This document shows, one piece after another, positions 23,761 through 34,066 of a stretch of DNA of 64,000 nt. The position numbers and the translations under genes were made by a program. The stretch's first letter is position 1; every line of letters starts with the position of its first letter. Location of the stretch: positions 496,001 to 560,000 of the forward strand of contig JAMXBD010000639.1 of assembly GCA_024138025.1 (NCBI GenBank), given 5' to 3'. This DNA is from Combretum micranthum (Eukaryota > Streptophyta > Magnoliopsida > Myrtales > Combretaceae). A model generated the notes under the pieces. That model was not told where the DNA came from and made no database searches. It saw only the letters and a list, made by a program, of their open reading frames with translations.

Positions 23761-23968
23761 TGTCCAACAACTTCAACAAAGGCTCCAAAGCTCTCCAAAA
23801 TCTTGGCTTCTTTCATTAATAATCCTTTGAAAAGTCAAATTGTTCCATGATTGTCCCTAAAACACAAAATTAGTTCAATAAAAATCCTTTTCTTCAATAA
23901 ATCAATTAAATAGTATATGAAATATGCTCAATAATGCACCAATAATAAGGGTCTTAGGATATTTATCA

Positions 23969-23983
23969 AACTTCCCCACACTT
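23969..23983 (-). other. Athila polypurine tract
   Basis: Minus strand AAGTGTGGGGAAGTT directly precedes the LTR start TGATAAATATCC. GAGGACAAGCAAATGTTT further upstream is the usual Athila/Tat 3' context. The tract would prime plus-strand DNA synthesis. Confidence 0.85.
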
Positions 23984-25539
23984 AAACATTTGCTTGTCCT
24001 CAAGCAAACAACTAAGGACAATTAAGATCTATCATCAAATATACTAAAAAATTTTTCCACAAAAAGAAAAAAGATTCACAAAGCATTCACTAATTCTTTC
24101 AGATCACAGCGACTCACTTTGTGCCTACCACTCCAACCCATCATAAGAATGTAATTAGCATATTAGAACAAAATTGCAAGGCTAATGCGAGTAAATTAAA
24201 CTTTACCCTCACCATTTAACAGCAGAATCCTAAGTCACAAAGTAAACACAAATTCAAGCATTAGCAAAAGGAACTTAGTTACACTTCACCACCAAATAAC
24301 AAGTATATAAGCTCTTCAACCACTTCCTTAAGCACAATAACCTAGAAAGAAAGTACATGGCATCTATTAATTCCTTGGATTTTTTCTTTTTGCTTGAAAT
24401 CTCTATAGTCTTCAGAGGGGGAGGTTTTAGCTTCTGTCTTTTTAATTTCCTCTGGATGGGTTTTTGCCCGCTTCTTTTCGACTAAAATTTATTTTATTCT
24501 TTTTTTATATCAATTGTGCAAGATGCTTGCTTAGTCAGTAGCGGGGTTAGACTTCTCTCTTCTGAGGAACCAAAGCCCACCCATATTGACTAGCTTTTCA
24601 TATTCGTTTAATGCATCAATTGATTGAGTATTTTAGAGAGATTAATACAAAAGGATCACCAAGAGAAAAATCTCATTTGCCCCTTTCTCAAAAGGTTAAA
24701 AGGGCTCTCAAAGTTTTTGAAAAGCTAATATACTAATTAAAAAGCTTAGAAGTACAACCATTTAACTTTCAACCAAGGACTTTAGTTCACTTCTAGACTC
24801 TGGATTCCATTATTAAATAACAAGTAAGATTATCCCACCTAGATTTCATCTTATAATTTCGCCTAAGTATGCTAACCACAAAATAGGTGAGTAAGGAACT
24901 GTTTAAGTCGCTTTTTCTTAATTTGAATGCTAATTAATTTTTTTTTAAAGTATATTTTCAAGATTTATCAATTAATACTAAACTTTTAAAGCACAATTGC
25001 AAACATAAAAGTGGGGGATTCTGAACTTGTTAAAAATCAGCACAAAATGTCTACTAATCAAATGATATGCTCAATAAAAAACATAAAGACCTGTATCTCA
25101 AGATCTATATTCCTTCCAAAACTACTCTTTCCCCCACACTTATCAAGACAATGTCCTTAATGTCTACCAATGCAATCATAACAAGGGGAAAATAGTAAAG
25201 GAATAGAAAAGAAGAAAAGGAAATTAGAACTTCCCCAAAGTAATCATCGGATCCAGGGACAATTGTTGTTGGGGTAAAATTGCTCTCTGCACTAGGAGCT
25301 TCAAACACTTGTCAGCCATCAACCTAAGGAAAGAGGCTAGAAAGAATATACAAACCAGCAGCTAAACAAGATAACATAACCTATCCTAAACATCTAATAG
25401 AAACAACAAGAGTCTTCCCACTAGGGGGCTCCAAAAAGAAAACATAAACCAGCAACATAATCTTTGAACAAAAACAGAAAGATAAACAGCAAAAAGATCC
25501 TAAATCAGGAAACATCAAGCAACATCAAGTGAGGATAAA
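23984..25539 (-). other. Athila 3' untranslated region
   Basis: No long reading frames of note. A second PPT-like sequence, AAGTGTGGGGGAAAGAG on the minus strand, lies at 25125-25142. The remainder is A/T-rich with C/T-rich patches near 24400-24480. Confidence 0.6.
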
Positions 25540-27044
25540 TCACTTATCCCCATCGTCCTCCTCCGACCCTTCATAATCATCACCGCCGTCTTTACTGTTA
25601 TCATCATCTCCATCCTTGCTATCATCATCATCATCTGCCTTGCTGTCATCATCATCGGTCTCATCATCATTATCAGCCTCCCCCTCATCATCATCTTTAT
25701 CAAATGAAGCTGCAGTCTTACCGTCTTCTTCCACTTCATCTCCAGATGTAGCCACTTCCTCATCTGAGCTAGATGATGCAACAATTGGAGCTTTCCCTCT
25801 TCGACTGACCACAAGAGGTGACTCATGCTCCTCAGAAGTGGTCCTATCAGCTGAGGACTCATAAGTTGGGAGGTTTTCTAGGGGTTTTGAAAGGCAGCTA
25901 GCAATTGTTTGGACAAAACTCCAAATTGCTGACCTAAACTTCTTATTTTTCTTTGCTCTTCCTTATTTTTCTTTTCTCCTCTAGAACTTTTCTGAAAAGT
26001 TTTCAATCATTGTCAAAATTTGATACCTGAGGAGTAGATGGACTTGCAGCTAGAGAGCTCAAAGGAGCCCTAGGAGGTATGGAATACTTCTGGAAGGATT
26101 TGGGTTCTCTCTGACCCTCTGAAGTCCCCAATGTCTGAAAGGGCCATCTAACACTAGTTTAACATCTACTTTGACTACACCATCTGGAAGCTCCTCCTAC
26201 ACTTTCATCCCCTTCAATAATTGAGGATATAGCCACCACAGAAGATCCCCTTAATGAGGGTATTAGTAGCTTATCGAATGATGAACTGAGCCAATTCTAT
26301 ACCCACATTAATCTGGTGCCCATTTGCAATGCTGTACAAATGCCCTAACTCAAAATTAGTCACCACACCATTGCTACTTTTGCATGCTCCAATGGTATGA
26401 GATAGGATGTGGCGAATAATCTTCAAGTTATCATCTAAGATAGCATAGGCTTTTGACTTAGAAGGCTCATACTTGAAGGTGCTTTGGCACAATACTCGCC
26501 AATACTCTTGGGGATCTACATGTCGGGGTAACCTAACTGGGAGTGCTCTAAATTCAGTTGATTTGGTGTCCTCCTTGGTATATAATCCCACATAATGGTA
26601 GAAATCAGCTAAAGTGATTGTATATACCTTCTTAAAAGCTTGGAAGGTGAGAGTGTCATCCATTATTGAATCCCCATGCTTCTCCTCATGTTTCAAAGTG
26701 GTGAGCACTTCCAGTGTAATGCTCTTGTAGGCAGGAGTGTGGATGGCAAATAAATTTTCCGAGGGTCCAACTAATAGCATCTCCTTGATCTCCTCTTTCT
26801 TTCCATAATTCCCAAGCATCTCTCAATCCAGGTATCTATGGGCTCCAAAAGGTTTATGAGATAGTTGTTACGTTGTATTCTTGGCCCAAGGAGTCTCTGA
26901 ACATAATGGGGTCGGCCTTCTTTGTGATTGTGATTGAGCTACTTTTTGCTTCTTTGTTGGGGTTTGTGAAGATGAGGCAGGTTGGGCTTGTGAAGCAAGC
27001 CGACTTAATCCTGGCCTTCTGACAGGTTGCTTTGGTCTTGCCAT
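25540..27044 (-). pseudogene. Athila env-like ORF (Athila ORF-1 family), broken
   Basis: A start codon at 27044 opens MARPKQPVRRPGLSRLAS, a basic N-terminus, but the frame meets a stop near 26870. The conserved Athila core is open at 26271-26819 (182 codons) with TLEVLTTLKHEE, LTFQAFKKVYTITLADFY and FELGHLYSIANGHQIN. After further breaks, the C-terminal part 25540-25812 is a strongly acidic Asp/Glu/Ser tail (VASSSSDEEVATSGDEVEED and many DDDD blocks). The ORF sits after integrase where vertebrate retroviruses have env, but its role is unknown. A plus-strand Ser-rich ORF at 25616-25864 is only the reverse image of the acidic tail. There are at least two frame breaks. Confidence 0.75.
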
Positions 27045-27046
27045 AC

Positions 27047-27731
27047 CTACACGATTAGATTATATTATAATTGAGTATAATAGGTAAGCAAGACTCAAAC
27101 TCATAAAATGAACCGCAACAAGCTTCAACAATCATAAGAAACAAGTATACAAGCATTGGAGCACAAATGAGTTGGGTATGTATAAGTTTTGAAGAATCTG
27201 TGTATACACTAGTAAGTATACACGACTAGCGTAGATGCAGTGTACAACCCAAAGTTTGAAAATTTTGATCAACAAGTATACAAACTTATTTTGAACATCT
27301 TAAATGTTATTCAAACTATAATTTCGCCCTAATCATCACTAATCCTTTCAATTTCACAAAAATCCCCAAATTTTTGCACAACTAACCCCAACTTTGCCAT
27401 TCATGTGCTTGGGCATGGAATCTAACAAGAAAAGTAGTACAATATATTCAAGGATCATCTAATTGCATGAAAATCATGAAAGCCCCAATTTTTACAACAC
27501 TTGAAATTTATGCAAGAACCCTAGATTTGTTGAAATCCATGAAATGCATGTGGGATCTAAGGAAATCTAAGTTAAATGATCTACACCAAGCATGGAACCA
27601 TGTGATGAACAACAAAAATCAGCCACAATGTCCATCACAATATCATTTCAAACACAAATCCGAACCTACCCATGATTTTCCAATTCGTGCGTGAAGCAAA
27701 GGAAGATGGAGATGAGAACTAGAGGACTTAC
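27047..27731 (-). promoter_or_regulatory. putative intron in the leader of the env-like transcript
   Basis: The minus strand reads CAAGCAAG/GTAAGTCC at 27732/27731, a consensus plant donor, and ATCGTGTAG/GTATGG at 27047/27046, an acceptor two bases before the env-like ATG. The enclosed 685 nt are A/T-rich without coding potential. Splicing is inferred from the sequence only. Confidence 0.45.
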
Positions 27732-27900
27732 CTTGCTTGAAGAAGAAAAAGAAGATCCAAGGAGCGTGGAAGGACGAGGAGGATGTATAGGGGAGTGTAT
27801 GAGTTGTGAAGGGGGGTTTTGGGGTCTTGGGGAAGTGTATGAGTCGTGTGGGAGAAGATGAGTGAGGAAAAGAAATGAGTGATGCATGCGTGTGTGTGTC

Positions 27901-27907
27901 TTTTATA
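27901..27907 (-). promoter_or_regulatory. putative internal TATA box
   Basis: The minus strand reads CGTATAAAAGAC. It lies directly downstream of the tandem array and about 170 nt upstream of the GTAAGT donor. The leader in between is C/T-rich and contains a short upstream ORF starting at 27887. The arrangement matches the LTR promoter of the same element. Confidence 0.5.
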
Positions 27908-27922
27908 CGTGGTGTGTTTTAA

Positions 27923-28245
27923 TGAGTACACCACCCCTACATGGGGTGTGTACTCCAACTCGTGACACCACAGAATCTCAACAAAACGAGTACTACTCCT
28001 ACATGAGTCGTGTACTTAGACTCGTGACTCCACAGAATCAATGCAAAACATACACGATACATACACGACCCGTGTAGACTAACTAGTGACTTCACAGAAT
28101 CTTGAAAAATTTTGCACCACATTCACGACACATACACGAGTCATGTATAACAACTCGTGACTCCATGATTGTTGGAAAATTTGTATACTGCATTCACCAC
28201 ATGTACATGAGTAGTGTAGAGGTAGTGTGCATTGGCAAAAATTTT
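27923..28245 (-). repeat. tandem array, five units of 61-69 bp, with GTACAC dyads
   Basis: Units start near 27924, 27988, 28049, 28114 and 28183. Each has (plus strand) a CCTACATG- or TACACGAC-type dyad near its start, then ACTCGTGACTCCACAGAATC or a variant, then an A-rich end. The first unit (GTACACCACCCCTACATG) is close to the LTR motif GTACACACCCCTACATG at 23568-23584. Confidence 0.8.
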
Positions 28246-28535
28246 TAAGCTCTAAAAATTTCTTTGGAAATTGATTTTCATGATAGTGCATGACAAAGAT
28301 GACTTACCTAGAACACTTAAAAAGTGTTTTCATCTTTCAAACCTTTCTTGGAGCTTTTCTTCCCCACACTTAGCTTGAAAAATCAATTTTCCACTTGATA
28401 TTGCTTTAAAACCTGCAATTTTCTACAGAAAATTTTTTTTTTTTAACTTAAACAAGAACAGCAAAACAAAACAAAAGAAAGGAAAAAGAAAAGAAAAGAA
28501 AACTAAAAACCTATTTACAAATGGGTTCACCACAA
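28246..28535. other. non-coding spacer after integrase
   Basis: A/T-rich, with an A/G-rich run at 28470-28500. No feature otherwise. Confidence 0.4.
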
Positions 28536-29330
28536 CTAGTTATTTGATGTTTGGAGTCGAAACTCCTCTTGAACTTCAAGTTCCGGACTATTACCCATGT
28601 AGAGCTTCACTCTTTGGCCGTTCACTTTAAAAATCCCATGTTCGGGATGTTCTAATTCCATGGCCCCATGTGGAAAGACTTGCTTGACTAAATAAGGACC
28701 TGACCACTTGGACTTCAGCTTTCCAGGGAAAAGTTTTAATCGGGCATTGAACAATAGAACTTGGTCTTCTTCTTGAAACTTCTTTGGGTGTCGGATATGT
28801 GCATCATGAAACTTCTTGGCTTTCTCCTTGTAGATCCTCATGTTCTCATAGGCTAGAAGCCTCCACTCATTCAACTCATTAAGTTGGAGCTTTCTTCTTA
28901 GCCCAGATGTACCCAAATCAAAGTTTACCTGCTTGATAGCCCAATAAGCTCTGTGTTCAACTTCAACTAGAAGGTGGCATGCCTTCCCATACACCAATCT
29001 ATAGGGAGTGGTCCCTATTGGCGTCTTATATGCAGTTCTAAGTGCCCAAAGGGCATCATCGAGTTTCTTAGCCTAGTCTTTTCTATGGCTCACCATCTTC
29101 TCAAGAATTCGCTTAATCTCTCTGTTAGTCACATCCACTTGTCCACTTGTCTGGGGATGGTACGGGGTTGCAATTTGATGTGTTACCCCATACTTTTTCA
29201 GAACTTTGGCTAGCTGATCATTATAGAAATGTGTCCCCCTATCACTAATGATAGCTCTAGGGGTTCCAAATCGTGTAAATAGCTTCTTCAAGAACTTAAA
29301 CACTACTCTGGCATCATTGGTGGGTAATGC
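28536..29330 (-). pseudogene. Athila integrase, catalytic core end and C-terminal domain
   Basis: The open blocks 29073-29303 and 28536-28997 continue the polyprotein. ISDRGTHFYN holds the second catalytic Asp. ATPYHPQTSGQVDVTNREIK normally reads GQVEV, so the third catalytic residue Glu is Asp here. The C-terminal block holds [34 protein letters not shown] and the PHGAMEL turn. Two breaks (near 29070 and 29320) interrupt the frame. Integrase would insert the cDNA into the chromosome. Confidence 0.88.
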
Positions 29331-30604
29331 CTAAGCTTCTACCCATTTTGATACATAATCTATAGCCACAAGTATGTATTTGTTCCCATAAGATGGTGGA
29401 AGTGGACCAACGAAATCTATGCCCCACAAATCAAATACTTCACATCCTAGGATGTATTTTTGAGGCATTTCATCTCTTCTTGATGTATTTCCAACTCTCC
29501 GACACCGATCACAAAGAGAGACAAAGTGGTGAGCATCCTTAAATATGGATGGCCAATAAAAACCAACCTCCAACACTTTGTGTGTAGTACGGTTGGCACT
29601 ATAATGACCACCAACAGGGCCTGAATGACAGTCCTCTAAAATTTTCCATCCCTCAGCATGAGAGAAACATTGGCGAATCATCTGATATGCACAAACCCGA
29701 AAGAGGAATGGATCTTCCCAATAATAGTGCTTGAGATCTGAGAAAAACTTTCTCCTTGCATGATAACCTAATTCTCTAGGGGAAGCTAGTGCAGCAAGAT
29801 AGTTTGCTATATCAACAAACCAAGGTAGCTTTGTGATTGCTTTGTTTGGAAGTTGACAAACTGCATACAACTTTTCTTTGGGAAATTCATCATTTATGTC
29901 TTCCTCCTTCAACTCACCCCGATGTGGATCTTCTAGCCTTGATAAATGATCAGTTGCTAAGTTCTCTATTCCCCTCTTATCATGGATTTCCAGGTCAAAT
30001 TCTTGTAGAAGCAGTATCCATCTAATCAGTCTAGGCTTTGCATCAGTCTTGGATAATAAGAACTTTAATGCTGAATGATCGGTGTAGACAATAACTTTTG
30101 ACAACACAAGATAGGGTCGAAACTTATCAAAGGCAAAGACCACGACCAATAGCTCCTTTTCAGTACTAGTATAATTCTCCTGTGCACTGTTCAATGTTCT
30201 ACTAGCATAGTGGATAGGCTTGAAGTGCTTGTCATGTCTCTAGCCAAGGACTGCCCCAACTGTACAGTCACTGGCATCACACATATGCTCAAATGGGAGG
30301 TCCCAACTAGGAGTAATCATAATGGGAGCTTGAGTCAGTTTTTCTTTCAACAAATTAAAAGCTTTCAAGCAGTCTTCACCGAATTCAAAAACCATATCCT
30401 TCTCCAAAAGCCTTGTTAGAGGCCGGAGATTTTGGAGAAGTCCTTTATGAATCGCCTGCAGAAACCCGCATGTCCCCAAAAACTACGGATAGCCCTTACT
30501 GATGTTGGAGGCGGCAATTTTGCAATAACTTCTACCTTGGCCCTATCCACTTCAATCCCCCTCTGTGAGACTTTGTGCCCAAGCACAATTCCTTCTTTGC
30601 ACAT
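29331..30604 (-). pseudogene. Athila RNase H and integrase N-terminus
   Basis: Blocks 30416-30604 (GHKVSQRGIEVDRAKVEVI, thumb region after RT) and 30240-30479 (FEHMCDASDCTVGAVLG, RNase H first Asp) lead into the longest open frame of the window, 29331-30194 (287 codons). The latter has the RNase H end ([42 protein letters not shown]), then the integrase zinc finger ([14 protein letters not shown]...LCDRC) and the core start [17 protein letters not shown]. Frame breaks near 30200 and 30450 make it inactive. Confidence 0.9.
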
Positions 30605-31290
30605 GAAATGACACTTATCCTAGTTAAGTACCCAATTTGTCTCCTCACAATGGATCAAGACTTTCTCTAGATTGGCCAAGCATTGTTCAAAAGAGTCCTC
30701 AAAAACTGAGAAATCATCCATGAACACTTCCATTATGTCTTCTACAAAATCTTCAAAAATGCTCAACATGCACCATTGAAATGTGGCGAGTGCACTACAA
30801 AGCCTAAACGACATCCTTTTGTAAGCATAGGTGCCATAGGGACATGTGAAAGTTGTTTTCTCTTGGTCCTCAGGAGCAATAGGGATTTGGAAGTATCCTG
30901 ACACCATCTAGATAGCAATAATACATGTGACCTGCAAGCCTTTCTAACATCTGATCAACAAAAGGCAAGGGGAAATGGTCCTTCCTGGTGGCTTCATTCA
31001 ACTTCTGTAATCGATACAAACACGCCAACCAGTAATTGTTCTCATGGGGATGAGTTCATTCTTCTCATTAGGAACCACAGTCATCCCCCTTTTTAGGCAC
31101 CACTTGGGTTGGACTCACCCATGTACTATCAGAGATCGGTATATCAATCCGGTCTAGAAGTTTGATAACTTCTTTCTTCACTACCTCCTTCATGTTAGGA
31201 TTAAGTCGTCTCTGAGGTTGAATGACTGACTTAAATCCCTCTTCTAGTAGAATTTTATGAGTGCAAAAGGATGGATTGATACCCTTTGTC
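30605..31290 (-). pseudogene. Athila reverse transcriptase
   Basis: Translation shows KEVIKLLDRIDIPISDSTWV (about 31130-31190), CLYRLQKLNEATRKDHFPLP (about 30980-31030), GYFQIPIAPEDQEKTTFTCP (30830-30900) and the catalytic motif FMDDFSVF (about 30715), a normal Athila form of Y/F-x-DD. The open part is 30620-30907 (95 codons). Stops and frameshifts break the fingers region at about 30905 and 31070. RT would copy the genomic RNA into DNA. Confidence 0.9.
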
Positions 31291-31559
31291 TTCTATCTTC
31301 CAAGCAATAGCACATTTATGTGCTTTGAGAACTTTTAACAATTGTTGCTTGCATTCACTGGACAAAGCTGAAGCAATAATCACCGAAGCTTGGAATTTTC
31401 TTCCAAAAATGCATATTCAAGATGCTCAGGAAGCTGCTTCAATTCAAGTATAGGCGTTCTTCAATAGATGGTTTCAACGCACTTCATCATCTAGCTTGAG
31501 CTCCTCAAACCCCTTTTTAGGCAAGAATTCCTCAGCAACATCCAACTCTGTGACAATTT
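31291..31559 (-). pseudogene. protease-RT linker, degenerate
   Basis: Contains LKQLPEHLEYAFL and INPSFCTHKILLEEGFKSVI in different frames, the usual sequence between protease and RT of Athila. Stops are frequent. Confidence 0.65.
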
Positions 31560-32060
31560 CCTCCACCTCCAGATCCATTATTTCCTTCCCTTGTCAGAAA
31601 TCAAGCTCAATTCTACCTTGTCTCGTGAAAGAATTTCCTCAACATGTTCAGCCACTGAAGAATCAACAACATCAATAGAATAACATGAATCATCAGATCC
31701 CATGGGTTTCTTCATTGCTGCAGCCACATTAACCAAATTCTTCATCTCTACTCTGAGAGTGAGTTTTCCCTCTTCCACATCAATAACGGCTCTAGCAGTT
31801 GCTAAGAAAGGTCGACCAGGATTAAGGGAACATCTCCCTCTTCATCAATGTCAAGCACTACAAAGTCCACCGGATAGATGAAATTACCGACCTTTACTAG
31901 CACATCCTCAATGACTCCTCTAGGGATCTTCACAGAACGGTCTGCCAATTGAAGACTCATACGAGTTGGTTTAGGATTGCCAAGCCCAATTTTGAAAAAT
32001 GAATAGGGCATCAAGTTAATACTTGCCCCAAGTCAGCTAGGGCCTTCTCCACAGATAATT
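31560..32060 (-). pseudogene. Athila aspartic protease
   Basis: Minus strand ALADLGASINLMP (about 32000-32040) is the Athila form of the retropepsin active site (D-L-G-A). SLQLADRSVKIPRGVIEDVL, NFIYPVDFVVLDIDEE and DVPLIL follow in the open frame 31802-32014. A shift after PLIL separates GRPFLATARAVIDVEEGKL in the next frame, which continues as 31578-31778. The protease would process the Gag-Pol precursor. Confidence 0.88.
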
Positions 32061-32289
32061 CTCCCACTGTGCATGGTATGATAAAGCTTCCAGGATCCTT
32101 TAGCTTAGGAGGCAGCTTGTTCAGAATGATTGAGGAGCAATTTGCTCCTATCTCCATAGTTAATACATCTTCTACCTTCTACTTGTTGGATAGGAGTTCC
32201 TTGAGGAACTTGGCATATTTGGGCATTTGTGAGAGGGCTTCCACAAATGGAATGTTGATGTGGAGTTGCTTGAACAAATCTAAAAATTT

Positions 32290-33712
32290 TCCAAATTGCT
32301 CTTTATCCTTGCTTTGATTCAAACGGGTAGGATAAGGTATCTTTGGTGTATTCTCTCACAACTGGAGGTGGTTTCTTGGCTGGTGTGGAGACTTCCTTTT
32401 CTACAACTTGACCTTCTTCACATGTCTTCTCAGGCACTACTGAAGGACCCTCCCCACTTCTACCTGGCAACTCTTTGCCACTTCTCAAGCTAATAGCTTT
32501 AGCTTGCTCCTTAGGATTATTCTCAGTGTTGCTTGGGAGGGAGCCCGTTTGCCTTTCTGAAAGCATCTTGGCTAGCTGGCCAATTTGCTTTTCCAAATTG
32601 TGAATCGAGGCTTCTTGATTCCTATGCCTTGCATCTGAACTTTGTATGAACTGAGTCAATAACTCCTCCAAATGTGATTTCTTTTCTGGCTGGGGTTGCT
32701 GGTTTGAAGATGATGGCATCTGCTGATATGGAGGCATCTGTGGCTTCTGAAATCCTGGTAGGAAATTTGGCCTCGGTGCACTTTGATTGCTCCAGGAGAA
32801 ATTTAGATGATTTCTCCATCCTGGGTTGTAAGTGCTGCTAAATGGATTATTCTACTGCTTGTTCTGATTCCCAAAATAATCCACTTGGTCAAGCTGCTCT
32901 GTATGATAACCACTGTCAGATGTCCCTTCCTAACCAAATTGTAGGTGTGATGGTTGTTGATTCTTGATGCTCATGACTTGGGTACTAAGGGCATCCATTT
33001 TAGCAACTAAAGAAGTGAGCAAATCTACTTCATACACCCCAGCAACTCTTTGCTTTCCATGGTTGTTTCCCCATTGGTAGTTGTTTCTAGCCATATCTTC
33101 AAACAATTGAGAGATTCTTCAGGAGTCTTTGAATTTAAAGTACCAAGCAGATGCATCAACAAGCTGGCAGTCATTTGATTCAATCCATTATAGAATGTTG
33201 AACTTGCAACCATGATGGAAGTTGGTGGTGGGGACATCTTCTAAGAAGCTCTTTCCATCATTTCCAAGCATAAAAAAGAGTTTTAGACTCATTCTGACAA
33301 AAAGATGAAATGTCATTCCTGAGCTTAGCAGTCTTGCAAGGTGGGAAATAGTTATCTAAGAACCGCTTCACTATTTCATCCCATGTAGTAAGTGCTCCTG
33401 GTCCCAATGATGTCAGTCAAATCTTTGCTTTCCCTCTTAAGGAGAAAGGGAACAATCTAATACGAATAGCATCATCATCCACACCATTCATCTTACAAGT
33501 CTCACATATCTCCAGAAAATGTTTGGGTGTGAGAGTGGGGATCTTCATCTGGTAAACCATCAAACTGACAGTGCTGTTGTAGAAGCTGAAGCATTATCCT
33601 CTTTATCTCAAAATTGTTTGCCCCAATTGAGGCTTCACAATGGTAGGCTGGTGCCTTGAAGAGAAGGTCTTGCATAATCCATGTTTGTCATTGGCAAATT
33701 TGGATTTGCCAT
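32290..33712 (-). pseudogene. Athila gag
   Basis: The start is taken as the ATG at 33712 (MANPNLPMTNMDYARPSLQG), because DYARPS opens Athila gag proteins. A longer open frame begins at 33897 without conserved sequence. Conserved pieces are QFDGLPDEDPHSH (about 33540-33570), FYNGLNQMT and SKTPEESLNCLK (33100-33200), GNHGKQRVAGVYEVD (about 33030), and the long C-terminal frame 32303-32737 with LEKQIGQLAKMLSERQTGSL, SLRSGKEL and EYTKDTLSYPF. At least four breaks occur. The protein would assemble the virus-like particle. Confidence 0.88.
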
Positions 33713-34040
33713 ATTTACTCTTGATTGTATCCTTCTTCTAGGTCTTCCAAACCCAAGTCTTCTTCACCTCTCAAATCCAGAGTTTCTCCCTCAATATTTG
33801 CTTGCCCAGAAGTGTTGGCACTTGTCTTTCTAATCTTTGTGAGTGTCCTCTCAATCTCAATCCAAAGGAGTTGTAGTGAAGAAGAACTCCTGGTCATACA
33901 CTACAAAAGAGACACAAAAGATTAGAATTTCAAATGTAATTCCTTGAGAGAAAGAAACAAAGACAAAAGAAAAGAAAAAAAACAAGAAAAAAAAAAAAAT
34001 GACTAAAGTAATAGCTACTAAGGCTTTCCTAATATTGCAA
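33713..34040 (-). other. Athila leader between PBS and gag
   Basis: A 60-codon frame (33715-33897) rich in Arg, Glu and Leu precedes gag in the leader. An A-rich run is at 33960-34000. Confidence 0.55.
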
Positions 34041-34059
34041 GATTCCCGGCAATGCACCA
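34041..34059 (-). other. Athila primer binding site, Asp-tRNA type
   Basis: Minus strand TGGTGCATTGCCGGGAATC compares well with the usual Athila PBS TGGCGCCGTTGCCGGGGA. It lies seven bases from the LTR end (CAACGCATCA). Confidence 0.85.
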
Positions 34060-34066
34060 AAAACTC

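Larger units (their letters stand above)
22612..23968 (-). repeat. Athila 3' LTR
   Basis: On the minus strand it runs from TGATAAATATCC (23968) to CAACGCATCA in the second copy's form, here CAGCGCATCA (22612), with TG...CA ends. The start abuts the PPT at 23969-23983. It aligns with 34067-35387 over almost its whole length. ORFs inside it (for example 23330-23572) are incidental. Confidence 0.9.

Noticed and set aside
25616..25864. Plus-strand Ser-rich 82-codon ORF
   Set aside because: It is the reverse complement of the acidic Asp/Glu tail of the Athila env-like ORF.
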